The notes: generated by a model not told the origin, from the sequence alone. 6,775 nucleotides of DNA from an uncultured Thiomonas sp. (GCA_937927695.1 CALBRU010000189.1:1-6775); one strand, 5' to 3'; shown: positions 1 to 6,105, counted from the stretch's first letter. Numbers and translations are program-made.

Positions 1-769
1 ACGAACGCTCGATCAGCCGTCGCGGAATACCAGGGGCGGGGGCTTCTTCGAGAATCTTCTGGTGGCGCCGCTGCATCGAGCAATCGCGCTCGCCCAGCCA
101 TAGCGCGTTGCCGTGGGTGTCAGCCAGCACCTGGATTTCAATATGCCGCGGCTGGAGCAGAAACTTCTCCATATAGACCGCCGGGTTGCCGAACGCCGCG
201 CCTGCTTCGCTGCGGGTCATGGTCACGGCGTTGAGCAGCGCGGCTTCGGTGTGCACCACGCGCATGCCGCGGCCGCCGCCGCCGCCTGCGGCTTTGATGA
301 TGACGGGATAGCCGATCGAACGGGCGATGCGGGTGATTTCGCGCGGATCGTCGGGCAGCGCCCCCTCCGAGCCTGGCACGCAGGGCACGCCCGAGCGAAT
401 CATGGACTGCTTGGCGCTGACCTTGTCACCCATCAGGCGAATGGAGTCTGGACGCGGGCCGATGAAGGCGAAGCCGGATTTCTCCACCCGCTCGGCGAAA
501 TCAGCGTTTTCCGACAGAAAGCCGTAACCGGGGTGAATCGCCTCGGCATCGGTCACTTCGGCAGCGGAAATGATGGCCGGCATGTGCAGATAGCTCTGCG
601 CCGATGGCGCCGGGCCGATGCACACGGCCTCGTCGGCCAGCCGTACATACTTCGCTTCGCGATCGGCTTCTGAATAGACCACCACGGTCTGGATGCCCAG
701 TTCGCGGCAGGCACGCTGCACCCGGAGGGCGATTTCGCCACGGTTGGCGATAAGGATTTTTTTGAACAT
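1..769 (-). CDS. accC: Biotin carboxylase subunit of acetyl-CoA carboxylase (N-terminal ~256 residues, cut by window edge)
   Basis: The enzyme carboxylates the biotin on the carrier protein AccB using ATP and bicarbonate, the first half-reaction of acetyl-CoA carboxylase in cytoplasmic fatty-acid synthesis. The ATG at 769-767 opens with MFKKILIANRGEIALR, the typical biotin carboxylase N-terminus. The N-terminal domain (about 1-110) includes HPGYGFLSEN. The ATP-grasp part follows, with Lys116, Lys159, the Gly-rich loop GGGGGRGM (162-169), His209 and Glu211 in RHIEIQVLAD, and RDCSMQRRHQK (228-238) ending at Lys238. These positions equal the E. coli numbering as I recall it, which supports this start. 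The family is about 450 residues long, so roughly the last 190 lie outside the window. The Shine-Dalgarno is weak (GGA about 8 bases upstream). It is the last visible gene of the minus-strand cluster and lies 161 bases after accB. The identification is very secure. Confidence 0.98.
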   Translation of the reverse strand, partial: MFKKILIANRGEIALRVQRACRELGIQTVVVYSEADREAKYVRLADEAVCIGPAPSAQSYLHMPAIISAAEVTDAEAIHPGYGFLSENADFAERVEKSGFAFIGPRPDSIRLMGDKVSAKQSMIRSGVPCVPGSEGALPDDPREITRIARSIGYPVIIKAAGGGGGRGMRVVHTEAALLNAVTMTRSEAGAAFGNPAVYMEKFLLQPRHIEIQVLADTHGNALWLGERDCSMQRRHQKILEEAPAPGIPRRLIERS

Positions 770-804
770 GCGCGTTGTCCGTTCAATGACAGGGAAGGGC
801 GGAA

Positions 805-854
805 GCGCCCGTTGAGCGCAGGAGCCATGGTCAGGAGTGGGCGCTCAAGGGCGC
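805..854 (-). promoter_or_regulatory. Long inverted repeat (hairpin) in the accB-accC spacer
   Basis: Arms 805-819 and 841-854 are complementary over 14 base pairs with a single unpaired base (G811) and a 21-base loop (820-840). The core is TTGAGCGC / GCGCTCAA (812-819 / 841-848), extended by GCGCCC / GGGCGC (805-810 / 849-854). On the accB-to-accC transcript the structure ends 35 bases before the accC ATG. No T-rich tract follows it on the minus strand, so it is not a standard intrinsic terminator. It may be an RNA-stability, processing or translation-control element. The pairing is seen directly; the role is inferred. Confidence 0.6.
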
Positions 855-864
855 CTCGGTACTG

Positions 865-888
865 CCAGGGTTTGCTCCCCTGGGGGAG
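865..888 (-). promoter_or_regulatory. Two mutually exclusive small hairpins in the accB-accC spacer
   Basis: CCAGGG (865-870) can pair with CCCTGG (878-883) around a 7-base loop. Alternatively CTCCC (875-879) can pair with GGGAG (884-888) around a 4-base loop. The two pairings share bases and cannot form together. On the minus strand the element follows a short run reading GGTTTTTAGAC, upstream of the larger hairpin at 805-854. GC-rich DNA gives such short stems by chance fairly often, so this is weaker than the larger hairpin. It could also be one copy of a dispersed intergenic repeat. Confidence 0.35.
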
Positions 889-930
889 TCTAAAAACCGG
901 AAGCGGCCCTGCGCTCTCCTGAAAAAGCCA

Positions 931-1422
931 TTACTCGATCACGAACAACGGCTGGCCGAATTCGACAGCCTGACCGTTTTCGCCCAGCACGGCCTTGATG
1001 ATGCCGTCTTTGTCGCATTCGATTTCATTGAGAATTTTCATTGCCTCGATGATGCACAGCGTCTGGCCGACCTTGACCGTGTCGCCCACCTCAACGAACG
1101 GCGCCGCCCCCGGAGATGAAGAGCGGTAGAACGTGCCCACCATCGGCGACTTCAGCACATGCCCTTGCGCCTGCGCAGCGGGGGCTGCTTCAGCGGCGGG
1201 CGCCTGAGCTTGAGCGGGCGTGGCCTGAGGTGCGGCGTATTGCATCGGAGCCTGAGATGCAAACTGCGATCCCAACTGGGCGGGCATCTGCGCGTACTGA
1301 ATGATGGGCTGCGGCTGCGCTTTGACGATTCTGACCGTGCCTTCGGCTTCCGTGATCTCCAACTCAGAAACGTTGGAGTCGGAGACCAGGTCGATCAAAG
1401 TCTTGAGTTTGCGTAAATCCAT
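931..1422 (-). CDS. accB: Biotin carboxyl carrier protein of acetyl-CoA carboxylase
   Basis: AccB carries the biotin that is carboxylated by AccC and then donates CO2 to acetyl-CoA on the AccA/AccD carboxyltransferase. The protein has 163 residues, close to the 156 of E. coli. Residues 1-34 (MDLRKLKTLIDLVSDSNVSE onward) form the conserved N-terminal segment that contacts biotin carboxylase. Residues about 35-86 are an Ala/Pro/Gln-rich flexible linker. Residues about 88-163 form the biotinyl domain, with the thumb region SPMVGTFYRSSSPGAAPF and the biotinylation motif EAMKILNEIE; Lys129 is the acceptor. The ATG at 1422-1420 matches the family N-terminus. No strong Shine-Dalgarno is visible. It starts 40 bases after the aroQ stop, so read-through from aroQ is likely. 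The long gap to accC on the other side contains inverted repeats. Confidence 0.98.
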   Translation of the reverse strand: MDLRKLKTLIDLVSDSNVSELEITEAEGTVRIVKAQPQPIIQYAQMPAQLGSQFASQAPMQYAAPQATPAQAQAPAAEAAPAAQAQGHVLKSPMVGTFYRSSSPGAAPFVEVGDTVKVGQTLCIIEAMKILNEIECDKDGIIKAVLGENGQAVEFGQPLFVIE

Positions 1423-1462
1423 GATCTGTCGTTAAGTCGCTGATAAGTGTCGCATTAGACCA

Positions 1463-1912
1463 TCAATTTTTACGATTCCCAAGATCGACCACGGCATGGC
1501 GCAAGGCCAGTTGGTAGCCGTGAGCGCCACAACCGCTGATGACGGCGGCGGCCAGATCGGAAAAGTAGGAGTGATGGCGAAACGGTTCGCGGCGGTACAC
1601 ATTGCTCAGATGCACTTCGATGAAGGGCAGGTCGGTGGCCGCGATGGCGTCACGCAGGGCAACGCTGGTGTGGGTGTAGGCCGCGGGGTTGATGATGATG
1701 TAGCGCGTGCCATCCTGGCGCGCCGCATGCAGGCGGTCAATCAGGTCGCCTTCGTGATTGCTCTGAAAAGTTTGCACCTCCACACTCAGCTCGACGGCAA
1801 GAGTTTGCAGCGACTGATTGATATCGTCCAGCGTGGTGGCGCCATAGATGTGTGGCTCACGCAGCCCCAGCAGGTTGAGATTGGGGCCGTGGAGAACAAG
1901 GATGCGGGTCAT
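1463..1912 (-). CDS. aroQ: 3-dehydroquinate dehydratase, type II
   Basis: The enzyme dehydrates 3-dehydroquinate to 3-dehydroshikimate, step three of the shikimate pathway for aromatic amino acids, folate and quinones. The 149 residues match the family's 145-150. Seen in order: GPNLNLLGLREPHIYG (9-24), with the catalytic-loop Arg18 and catalytic Tyr23; FQSNHEGDLID (49-59); INPAAYTHTS (74-83), with substrate-binding Asn75 and His81; and EVHLSNVYRREPFRHHS (99-115), with catalytic Glu99 and His101 and anion-binding Arg112. The frame is open 15 codons further upstream, but ATG 1912 gives the family start MTRILVLHGPN, so I chose it. No clear Shine-Dalgarno is present. It sits between tlpA (58 bases upstream) and accB (40 bases downstream); aroQ next to accBC is a common arrangement in Proteobacteria. 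Confidence 0.97.
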   Translation of the reverse strand: MTRILVLHGPNLNLLGLREPHIYGATTLDDINQSLQTLAVELSVEVQTFQSNHEGDLIDRLHAARQDGTRYIIINPAAYTHTSVALRDAIAATDLPFIEVHLSNVYRREPFRHHSYFSDLAAAVISGCGAHGYQLALRHAVVDLGNRKN

Positions 1913-1970
1913 GGAAGGGCGATTGAACAGGGTGAGATGAGCGAGGAGTGAACGCAACTGATGCGGGCGC

Positions 1971-2504
1971 TCAATGACCGGAGGGTACCGCTTCTTTCAG
2001 TTCGTCGAGAGAGGTTTTTCCCAGCTTTTGAAACACCACGTCGCCCTTGCCATCGAGCACTACAGTGAATGGCAGGCCCCCCTGCTTGTTGCCCAGGCTG
2101 GTGCTCAGGGCGATGCCATTCATGCCGCCCAGCAGGATGGGGTAGCTCACCGGATGCTCCTTCAGGAAATTGCGTACCGCAGTGGGGTTGTCGAGTGCAA
2201 TGCCCACCATCTCGATGCCTTTGTCTTTGTTCTGCTGATAAAACTTCGAAAAATCGGGCATTTCTGCGATGCAAGGTGGGCACCAGCTCGCCCAGAAATT
2301 GATCACTAGTGGTTTTCCACGATATTGCGACAGATCGATGGATTTTCCCTGCAGATCGTCGAGTTTGTCAGCGAAAAAAGACTTGACCGCATTGTTTTCA
2401 ACCGCAATGGGCACGCTGCGTTCACGCTGGAACCAGGCATTGCCGAGCACCGCAGCGATGAGAAGGATGATGGCTGCAGAAATCCAGATATTGACTTTGT
2501 TCAT
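1971..2504 (-). CDS. Membrane-anchored TlpA/ResA-family thiol-disulfide oxidoreductase
   Basis: This is a periplasm-facing thioredoxin-fold protein that reduces or exchanges disulfides; relatives act in cytochrome c maturation or copper-site assembly. With the ATG at 2504 it has 177 residues. Residues 6-24 (IWISAAIILLIAAVLGNAW) form an uncleaved signal anchor. The thioredoxin domain spans about 47-177, with FWASWCPPC (active-site Cys75 and Cys78), EMPDFSKFY after it, and a likely cis-Pro at 145 (GGLPFTVVLD). A TTG at 2522 would add six residues, but the ATG lies directly before the hydrophobic segment and is preferred. It lies 55 bases after the hypothetical gene and 58 before aroQ, in the same probable operon. 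The exact partner cannot be told; no cytochrome maturation gene is in the window, so I give no symbol. Confidence 0.93.
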   Translation of the reverse strand: MNKVNIWISAAIILLIAAVLGNAWFQRERSVPIAVENNAVKSFFADKLDDLQGKSIDLSQYRGKPLVINFWASWCPPCIAEMPDFSKFYQQNKDKGIEMVGIALDNPTAVRNFLKEHPVSYPILLGGMNGIALSTSLGNKQGGLPFTVVLDGKGDVVFQKLGKTSLDELKEAVPSGH

Positions 2505-2559
2505 GGGGTAGTGGTGTAGCAATCAGACTGCTCGCATTGTGCATGGTCGGGGAAAAGCC

Positions 2560-3180
2560 TCAGAGTCTCGGGTTTTCCCCATCGCTGGCGGGGGCGCTCA
2601 GGAGTTGCCTGAGCGCACGCAGCGTGCCTCTGGGCGTGCGCCCTTGCGCATCAGGCAGCAGGGCGCCGCGCACGTCTTTTTCCGGATAGAGGCTCAGATG
2701 GGCGAGCACGGCTTGACGGTCATGCGGGGGCCAGTGCAGGGTGAGTTGTTCGACACGGCCGCGCCCGGCGTAGTGCGGGGCTTCGCTGACCTGAAAAGCA
2801 ATGCCGTGGTCGATGCAGTGAATCTCCACGCCCTTGCTGTCGTCGGTGAACAGCAGCACATGCAGATCGGTGTGTTCGTTGGCGGTGCCGTGCCATACAG
2901 CCCCGGCCAGATGCGGATTGAACGCCGCAAACGCTTCCATCAGCGTCAGCGCGGCGCGGCGCAACTGCAGCAATTGCGCGGGTTGGGTGTCAGCATGAAA
3001 CAGGGCGAGTTCTTCGCGTACCTGCTGCTCGATCTCATCGTTGCTGGGTAGCAGATCGTGCGCCACGCGTTCGCCCAGCAGGCGCTTGGCGGCCTTGCGC
3101 TTGGCCGTGCCGTAATCCAGACCGTCTTCGACGATCAGCCGCGCGGCCAGCACGGCGAGTTCAGCGCGCAGGGAGTCCAT
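2560..3180 (-). CDS. Conserved hypothetical protein, nucleotidyltransferase-like motif
   Basis: The 206-residue soluble protein has no signal peptide or membrane segment. Residues 1-75 are helical and charged (ARLIVEDGLDYGTAKRKAA near 13-31). The middle reads GAVWHGTANEHTDLHVLLF (93-111) and then KGVEIHCID (116-124). The pattern G-T-A-x-E-H-T-D-L-x-(hydrophobic), followed by a distant VEI, resembles the active-site strand of the polymerase-beta/MNT nucleotidyltransferase fold, with Asp105, His107 and Glu119 as candidate metal ligands. I recall similar uncharacterised proteins beside tlpA and aroQ in Burkholderiales, but no proven function. ATG 3180 is chosen over the in-frame GTG at 3210 because the extra ten residues look unstructured and the ATG opens a regular helix. 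It is the first gene of the minus-strand cluster, divergent from uup. That it is a gene is secure; the fold is tentative. Confidence 0.85.
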   Translation of the reverse strand: MDSLRAELAVLAARLIVEDGLDYGTAKRKAAKRLLGERVAHDLLPSNDEIEQQVREELALFHADTQPAQLLQLRRAALTLMEAFAAFNPHLAGAVWHGTANEHTDLHVLLFTDDSKGVEIHCIDHGIAFQVSEAPHYAGRGRVEQLTLHWPPHDRQAVLAHLSLYPEKDVRGALLPDAQGRTPRGTLRALRQLLSAPASDGENPRL

Positions 3181-3241
3181 CGAAGTATGGTAGCGGCGAC
3201 CGACTGGCACAATGGGCGTCTTTCCTCAACAAACGCTACGC
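3181..3241. promoter_or_regulatory. Divergent promoter region between the acc-cluster operon and uup
   Basis: These 61 bases separate two divergently read start codons, so promoters for both directions must lie here or overlap the coding ends. For the minus strand, a weak -35 (TTGTGC) and -10 (CATACT), 17 bases apart, can be read; they would put transcription start almost at the ATG at 3180. For the plus strand I see no convincing -35/-10 pair and no Shine-Dalgarno before uup. The specific promoter elements are weak guesses; only the layout is firm. Confidence 0.35.
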
Positions 3242-5155
3242 ATGGCCGTCCTCTCCGTTTCAGATTTGTCGCTCGCTTTCGGCCATGTGGCCCTGCTCGA
3301 TCATGCCGCCATGGCGCTGGAGGTGGGCGAGCGGGTGGGCCTGATCGGCCGCAACGGCACCGGAAAGTCATCCCTGCTGCGCATTCTGGCCGGGCTGGAG
3401 CCGCCCGACGATGGCCTGGTGCAGGTGCAGCAGGGGCTGCGCCGGGTGTATGTGCCGCAGGAAGCGGATTTTTCTGCCGAAGCCAGCGTGTTCGATGTGG
3501 TGAGCGAAGGTGTGGCCGAAGCCCGCGCCCTGCGCGACCGTTTCGAGCAGCACGCGCCCGAAGACGACCTTGACGCCCTGCAGACCCGCATTGAACTGCT
3601 CGACGGCTGGAACTGGGAGACGCGCGTCGATCAAACGCTGCAGCGACTGCAACTCGACGGCACGACGCTCGTGGGCAGTCTTTCCGGTGGGATGCAAAAG
3701 CGCGTGGCGCTGGCGCAGGCGCTAGTGGCGGCGCCCGACGTGCTTCTGCTCGACGAGCCGACCAATCACCTCGATCTCGATGCCATCGCCTGGCTGGAAG
3801 AACTGCTCACTGGTTTTCGTGGCAGCCTGATTCTCATCACCCACGACCGGGCGTTTCTCGACGATGTGGCGACCCGCATTGTCGAACTCGATCGCGGCAC
3901 GTTGCGCAGTTATCCCGGCAATTTCGCCGCTTATGAGGCGCGTAAAGAGCAAGAGCTGGCCGATGAGTCGGTGATGAATGCCCGCGCCGACAAGCTTCTG
4001 GCGCAGGAAGAGGTGTGGATACGCAAGGGCGTGGAAGCGCGGCGGACCCGCAGCGTGAGCCGCATCAACCGCCTAGAGGCGCTGCGCAGCCAACGCGCGG
4101 CGCGGCGCGATTCGCTCGGGCGGGTCAAGCTCGATGTGGATGGCGGCCAGTCCAGTGGCAAGATCGTGGCCGAGTTGCAAGGCGTCAACAAGGCCTATGG
4201 CGACCGGGTGCTGGTGCGCGAGTTTTCCGCCACCATTCTGCGTGGCGACAAAGTCGGCCTCATTGGGCCCAACGGCGCAGGCAAGACCACGCTGCTCAAG
4301 CTCATTCTGGGCGAGATCGAACCCGATAGCGGCGCCGTGCGGCAGGGAACGCGCCTGCAGATTGCTTATTTCGATCAGATGCGCGCTGTGCTCAACCCCG
4401 AAGCCACCCTGGCCGACACCATCAGTCCGGGCAGCGAATGGATTGAGGTGGCCGGGCAGCGCAAGCATGTGATGAGCTATTTGGGCGATTTTCTGTTCTC
4501 GCCCGCGCGGGCCAACTCGCCGGTCAAGTCGCTTTCAGGAGGGGAGCGCAACCGCCTGCTGCTGGCAAGGTTGTTCGCCCGCCCGGCCAATGTGCTGGTG
4601 CTCGACGAGCCGACCAACGATCTCGATATCGACACTCTCGAACTGCTGGAGCAGTTGCTGCAAGACTTTCCCGGTACCGTGTTTTTGGTCAGCCACGATC
4701 GTCGCTTTCTCGACAATGTGGTCACCAGCACGATCGTGAGCGAGGCCACGCCGGAAGACCCCGGCCGTTGGCGCGAATACGAAGGCGGCGTCTCCGACTG
4801 GCTCACCCAATCGCAGCGGGCCCGCGCCTTGCAGACGCAGCTGAATAAAACGGCCGCAGGCGGGGCAGACAAACGCGGCGCGGCGCCAACCAAATCGGCT
4901 CAGGCACAGCCGTTCATTCCTTCAGCACCGGCCAAGCGCAAGCTGAGCTACAAGGAACAGCGTGAGCTGCAGGAACTGCCCGGCCGCATAGCCGCCCTGG
5001 AGGCGGAGCAGAAATCGCTTTCCGATCAACTGGCCGACCCGGCGAGTTATACCTCTGCCACGATGCGTATCAGCGAAATGCAGGAACGTTACGCGCAGAT
5101 CGACGAAGAACTTCTCCATGCACTGGAACGCTGGGAAGTGCTCGATGGCAAGTGA
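3242..5155 (+). CDS. uup: ABC-F family ATPase, Uup type
   Basis: This is a cytoplasmic ATPase with two ABC domains and no membrane domain. E. coli Uup is linked to ribosome function, replication-associated recombination and low precise transposon excision. The length is 637 residues (E. coli 635). ABC1 (about 3-220) has Walker A GRNGTGKS (36-43), signature LSGGMQ (147-152), Walker B with DEPTNH (171-176, catalytic Glu172) and switch His201. The ABC-F linker (about 222-300) is rich in Arg/Glu. ABC2 (about 308-510) has Walker A GPNGAGKT (342-349), LSGGER (431-436), DEPTND (455-460) and His485. A Lys/Ala/Pro-rich hinge leads to a C-terminal coiled coil (about 566-637, KRKLSYKEQREL onward), the part that distinguishes Uup from other ABC-F proteins. 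ATG 3242 is preferred over ATG 3212 because MAVLSVSDLSLAFG aligns with family starts. No good Shine-Dalgarno is present. The PGDYG gene follows after 6 bases. Confidence 0.95.
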   Translation: MAVLSVSDLSLAFGHVALLDHAAMALEVGERVGLIGRNGTGKSSLLRILAGLEPPDDGLVQVQQGLRRVYVPQEADFSAEASVFDVVSEGVAEARALRDRFEQHAPEDDLDALQTRIELLDGWNWETRVDQTLQRLQLDGTTLVGSLSGGMQKRVALAQALVAAPDVLLLDEPTNHLDLDAIAWLEELLTGFRGSLILITHDRAFLDDVATRIVELDRGTLRSYPGNFAAYEARKEQELADESVMNARADKLLAQEEVWIRKGVEARRTRSVSRINRLEALRSQRAARRDSLGRVKLDVDGGQSSGKIVAELQGVNKAYGDRVLVREFSATILRGDKVGLIGPNGAGKTTLLKLILGEIEPDSGAVRQGTRLQIAYFDQMRAVLNPEATLADTISPGSEWIEVAGQRKHVMSYLGDFLFSPARANSPVKSLSGGERNRLLLARLFARPANVLVLDEPTNDLDIDTLELLEQLLQDFPGTVFLVSHDRRFLDNVVTSTIVSEATPEDPGRWREYEGGVSDWLTQSQRARALQTQLNKTAAGGADKRGAAPTKSAQAQPFIPSAPAKRKLSYKEQRELQELPGRIAALEAEQKSLSDQLADPASYTSATMRISEMQERYAQIDEELLHALERWEVLDGK

Positions 5156-5161
5156 AAGAAT

Positions 5162-5647
5162 GTGAACAAATCCGCCATGACCGAAAATGAACCCGGCGCG
5201 CCGCTGTTGCAAAACGTCGATTTGCGCACCGACCCGCAGGCAGCCACTTACATCAAGCAGGAAACCGTGCAGGTGCAATTTGCCGTCGATTCCGGCGAAT
5301 TGATCAGCCGCGAAGGCCCCAATCGTTACGCAGCGGGCGATGCCATCATCACCGGCGCCACCGGCGACCGCTGGAGCGTGTCGCGCGCCCGTTTTAAGGT
5401 GCGCTACCAGCCGGTCGGCGCGGCGGGGATGGGGCAGGATGGGACGTATATCAACCAGCCCATTCCCGTTCTGGCGCGGCAGATGCCCGCGCCTTTCCGC
5501 ATGGCCCGTAGCGCGGGCGGCGATCTGTTGCGCGGCAATCCCGGAGACTGGTTATTGCAATACGCGCCGGGTGATTACGGCGTGGTCGAGCAGGGGCGGT
5601 TTGCGCAGGTTTACCGGAAAGTCGCGCCTCCTGTGAAGGCCGGCTGA
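5162..5647 (+). CDS. PGDYG-family protein with two internal repeats
   Basis: This is a small soluble protein (161 residues from GTG 5162, or 156 from ATG 5177) with no signal peptide. It ends with the diagnostic PGDWLLQYAPGDYGVV (127-142), the hallmark of the uncharacterised Pfam PGDYG family; no biochemical role is known to me. Two halves look alike: AGDAIITGATGDRWSVSRARFKVRYQPV (58-85, split here for alignment) and the segment at 127-154 share xGD, a second GD eight to nine residues on, a Val, then RF and Tyr-x-x-Val at equal spacing. Each half is preceded by a ~24-residue lead (34-57 and 103-126). The start is uncertain: GTG 5162 lies 6 bases after the uup stop with a poor GAAAG before it, while ATG 5177 has no Shine-Dalgarno at all. 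It is probably co-transcribed with uup. Confidence 0.87.
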   Translation: MNKSAMTENEPGAPLLQNVDLRTDPQAATYIKQETVQVQFAVDSGELISREGPNRYAAGDAIITGATGDRWSVSRARFKVRYQPVGAAGMGQDGTYINQPIPVLARQMPAPFRMARSAGGDLLRGNPGDWLLQYAPGDYGVVEQGRFAQVYRKVAPPVKAG

Positions 5648-5653
5648 GCTGAA

Positions 5654-6034
5654 TCAGGGTTTCGCTGCGCCGCCCGGCCCCATGCCGCCGCCAGGGCCCA
5701 TGCCTCCGCCGCCAGGACCCATAGCGCCACCTGAGCCCATCCCTTGATGCATGCCTTGCGCCGGGGGCGCGTCAGGCAGCTTGATGCCGCGCTCCTTCGC
5801 ACGTTCCTGCATCAGCTTGTGATGTTCTGCCCGGATCTGTTCCCGCTGCTCTGTGGTTTTCGCCTCGCGCATTTTGAAGCGGTATTCACGACGCTCCTTC
5901 TGCGTCATCAACTGGCTACCGTAAATGGTTTCCTGCTTTTGGGTTTGAGCGTAGGCAGAAGTTGCGGTCAGCCCTCCACCTGCGAGCAGGATGCTGAGAG
6001 ACAAGGCAGTCAAAAATGGCTTGGTGGCAATCAT
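5654..6034 (-). CDS. Small exported protein with charged helix and Gly/Met-rich repeat tail
   Basis: The 126-residue protein has no assigned function. Residues 1-29 form a signal peptide (Lys5, hydrophobic 7-21, cleavage likely after AYA at 27-29), so the mature protein is periplasmic or secreted. Residues about 35-86 are a charged, helix-prone segment (LMTQKERREYRFKMREA at 42-58, then EQREQIRAEHHKLMQERAKE). It vaguely recalls Spy/CpxP-type helices, but I cannot claim that family. The tail (91-126) is almost only Gly, Met, Pro and Ala, with three MGPGGG units. His71, His72, His96 and six Met residues could bind metal, which is speculation. The start is clear: AGGAGA lies 5 bases before the ATG. 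A FNR-type operator lies 72-85 bases upstream. Similar proteins with an IYGSQLMT-like motif occur as hypotheticals in Burkholderiales, from memory. It converges on the PGDYG gene. Confidence 0.85.
   Translation of the reverse strand: MIATKPFLTALSLSILLAGGGLTATSAYAQTQKQETIYGSQLMTQKERREYRFKMREAKTTEQREQIRAEHHKLMQERAKERGIKLPDAPPAQGMHQGMGSGGAMGPGGGGMGPGGGMGPGGAAKP
5666..5722 (-). repeat. Tandem 18-21 base repeat encoding MGPGGG units
   Basis: Three successive units encode MGPGGGG, MGPGGG and MGPGGA (residues 105-123 of the exported protein). On the plus strand they read as repeated CCCATGCCKCCGCCAGG-like blocks. Units of this kind can gain or lose copies by slippage. The reading frame is kept throughout. 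Confidence 0.75.
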
Positions 6035-6039
6035 GGCAC

Positions 6040-6045
6040 TCTCCT
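6040..6045 (-). promoter_or_regulatory. Strong Shine-Dalgarno (AGGAGA) of the Gly-rich exported protein
   Basis: AGGAGA on the minus strand is followed by the 5-base spacer GTGCC and then the ATG at 6034. It is the best ribosome-binding site in the window and fixes this start codon. Confidence 0.8.
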
Positions 6046-6078
6046 GAAAAGGTCTTGAGTCAAGGTTGACCCGTAGTC

Positions 6079-6084
6079 AGGCTA
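6079..6084 (-). promoter_or_regulatory. Putative -10 element downstream of the FNR-type box
   Basis: TAGCCT on the minus strand keeps three of six TATAAT positions, including the first T-A and last T. It would place transcription start near 6072, about 40.5 bases from the centre of the FNR-type site, which is the expected geometry for a class II activated promoter. The leader would be about 37 bases. Inferred from spacing and weak on sequence alone. Confidence 0.35.
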
Positions 6085-6087
6085 GGC

Positions 6088-6098
6088 GTTTGCGAAAC
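6088..6098. promoter_or_regulatory. Perfect 11-base palindrome GTTTGCGAAAC between operator and -10
   Basis: GTTT (6088-6091) and AAAC (6095-6098) are exact inverted copies around GCG. The site would lie in the promoter spacer, between the FNR-type box and the proposed -10, where a repressor could act. It matches no operator I recognise and may be chance. Confidence 0.25.
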
Positions 6099-6105
6099 AC
6101 GCGGA

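Noticed and set aside
113..673. Plus-strand 186-codon open frame opposite accC
   Set aside because: It lies wholly antisense to a clear accC coding region; long antisense frames are usual in GC-rich DNA, and its product is His/Ala/Gly-rich with no recognisable domain.
553..828. Minus-strand 91-codon open frame that begins in the loop of the spacer hairpin and overlaps the accC start in another frame (possible leader peptide)
   Set aside because: It has no Shine-Dalgarno, its codon use follows from the accC frame, and most of it overlaps accC, so it is better explained as a shadow.
805..854. Intrinsic terminator between accB and accC
   Set aside because: The stem is strong, but no T-rich run follows it on the transcribed strand (TTCCGCCCTTCCC follows), so it is listed as a hairpin of unknown role.
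1496..1951. Plus-strand 151-codon open frame opposite aroQ
   Set aside because: It is antisense to a complete aroQ with all catalytic residues and shows no domain or ribosome-binding site of its own.
2539..3051. Plus-strand 170-codon open frame opposite the nucleotidyltransferase-like gene
   Set aside because: It is antisense to a better-supported gene that fits the operon spacing, and it has no recognisable motif.
3212..3241. Upstream ATG start for uup adding ten residues
   Set aside because: The added residues (MGVFPQQTLR) lie outside the family N-terminus, and the second ATG aligns with known Uup starts.
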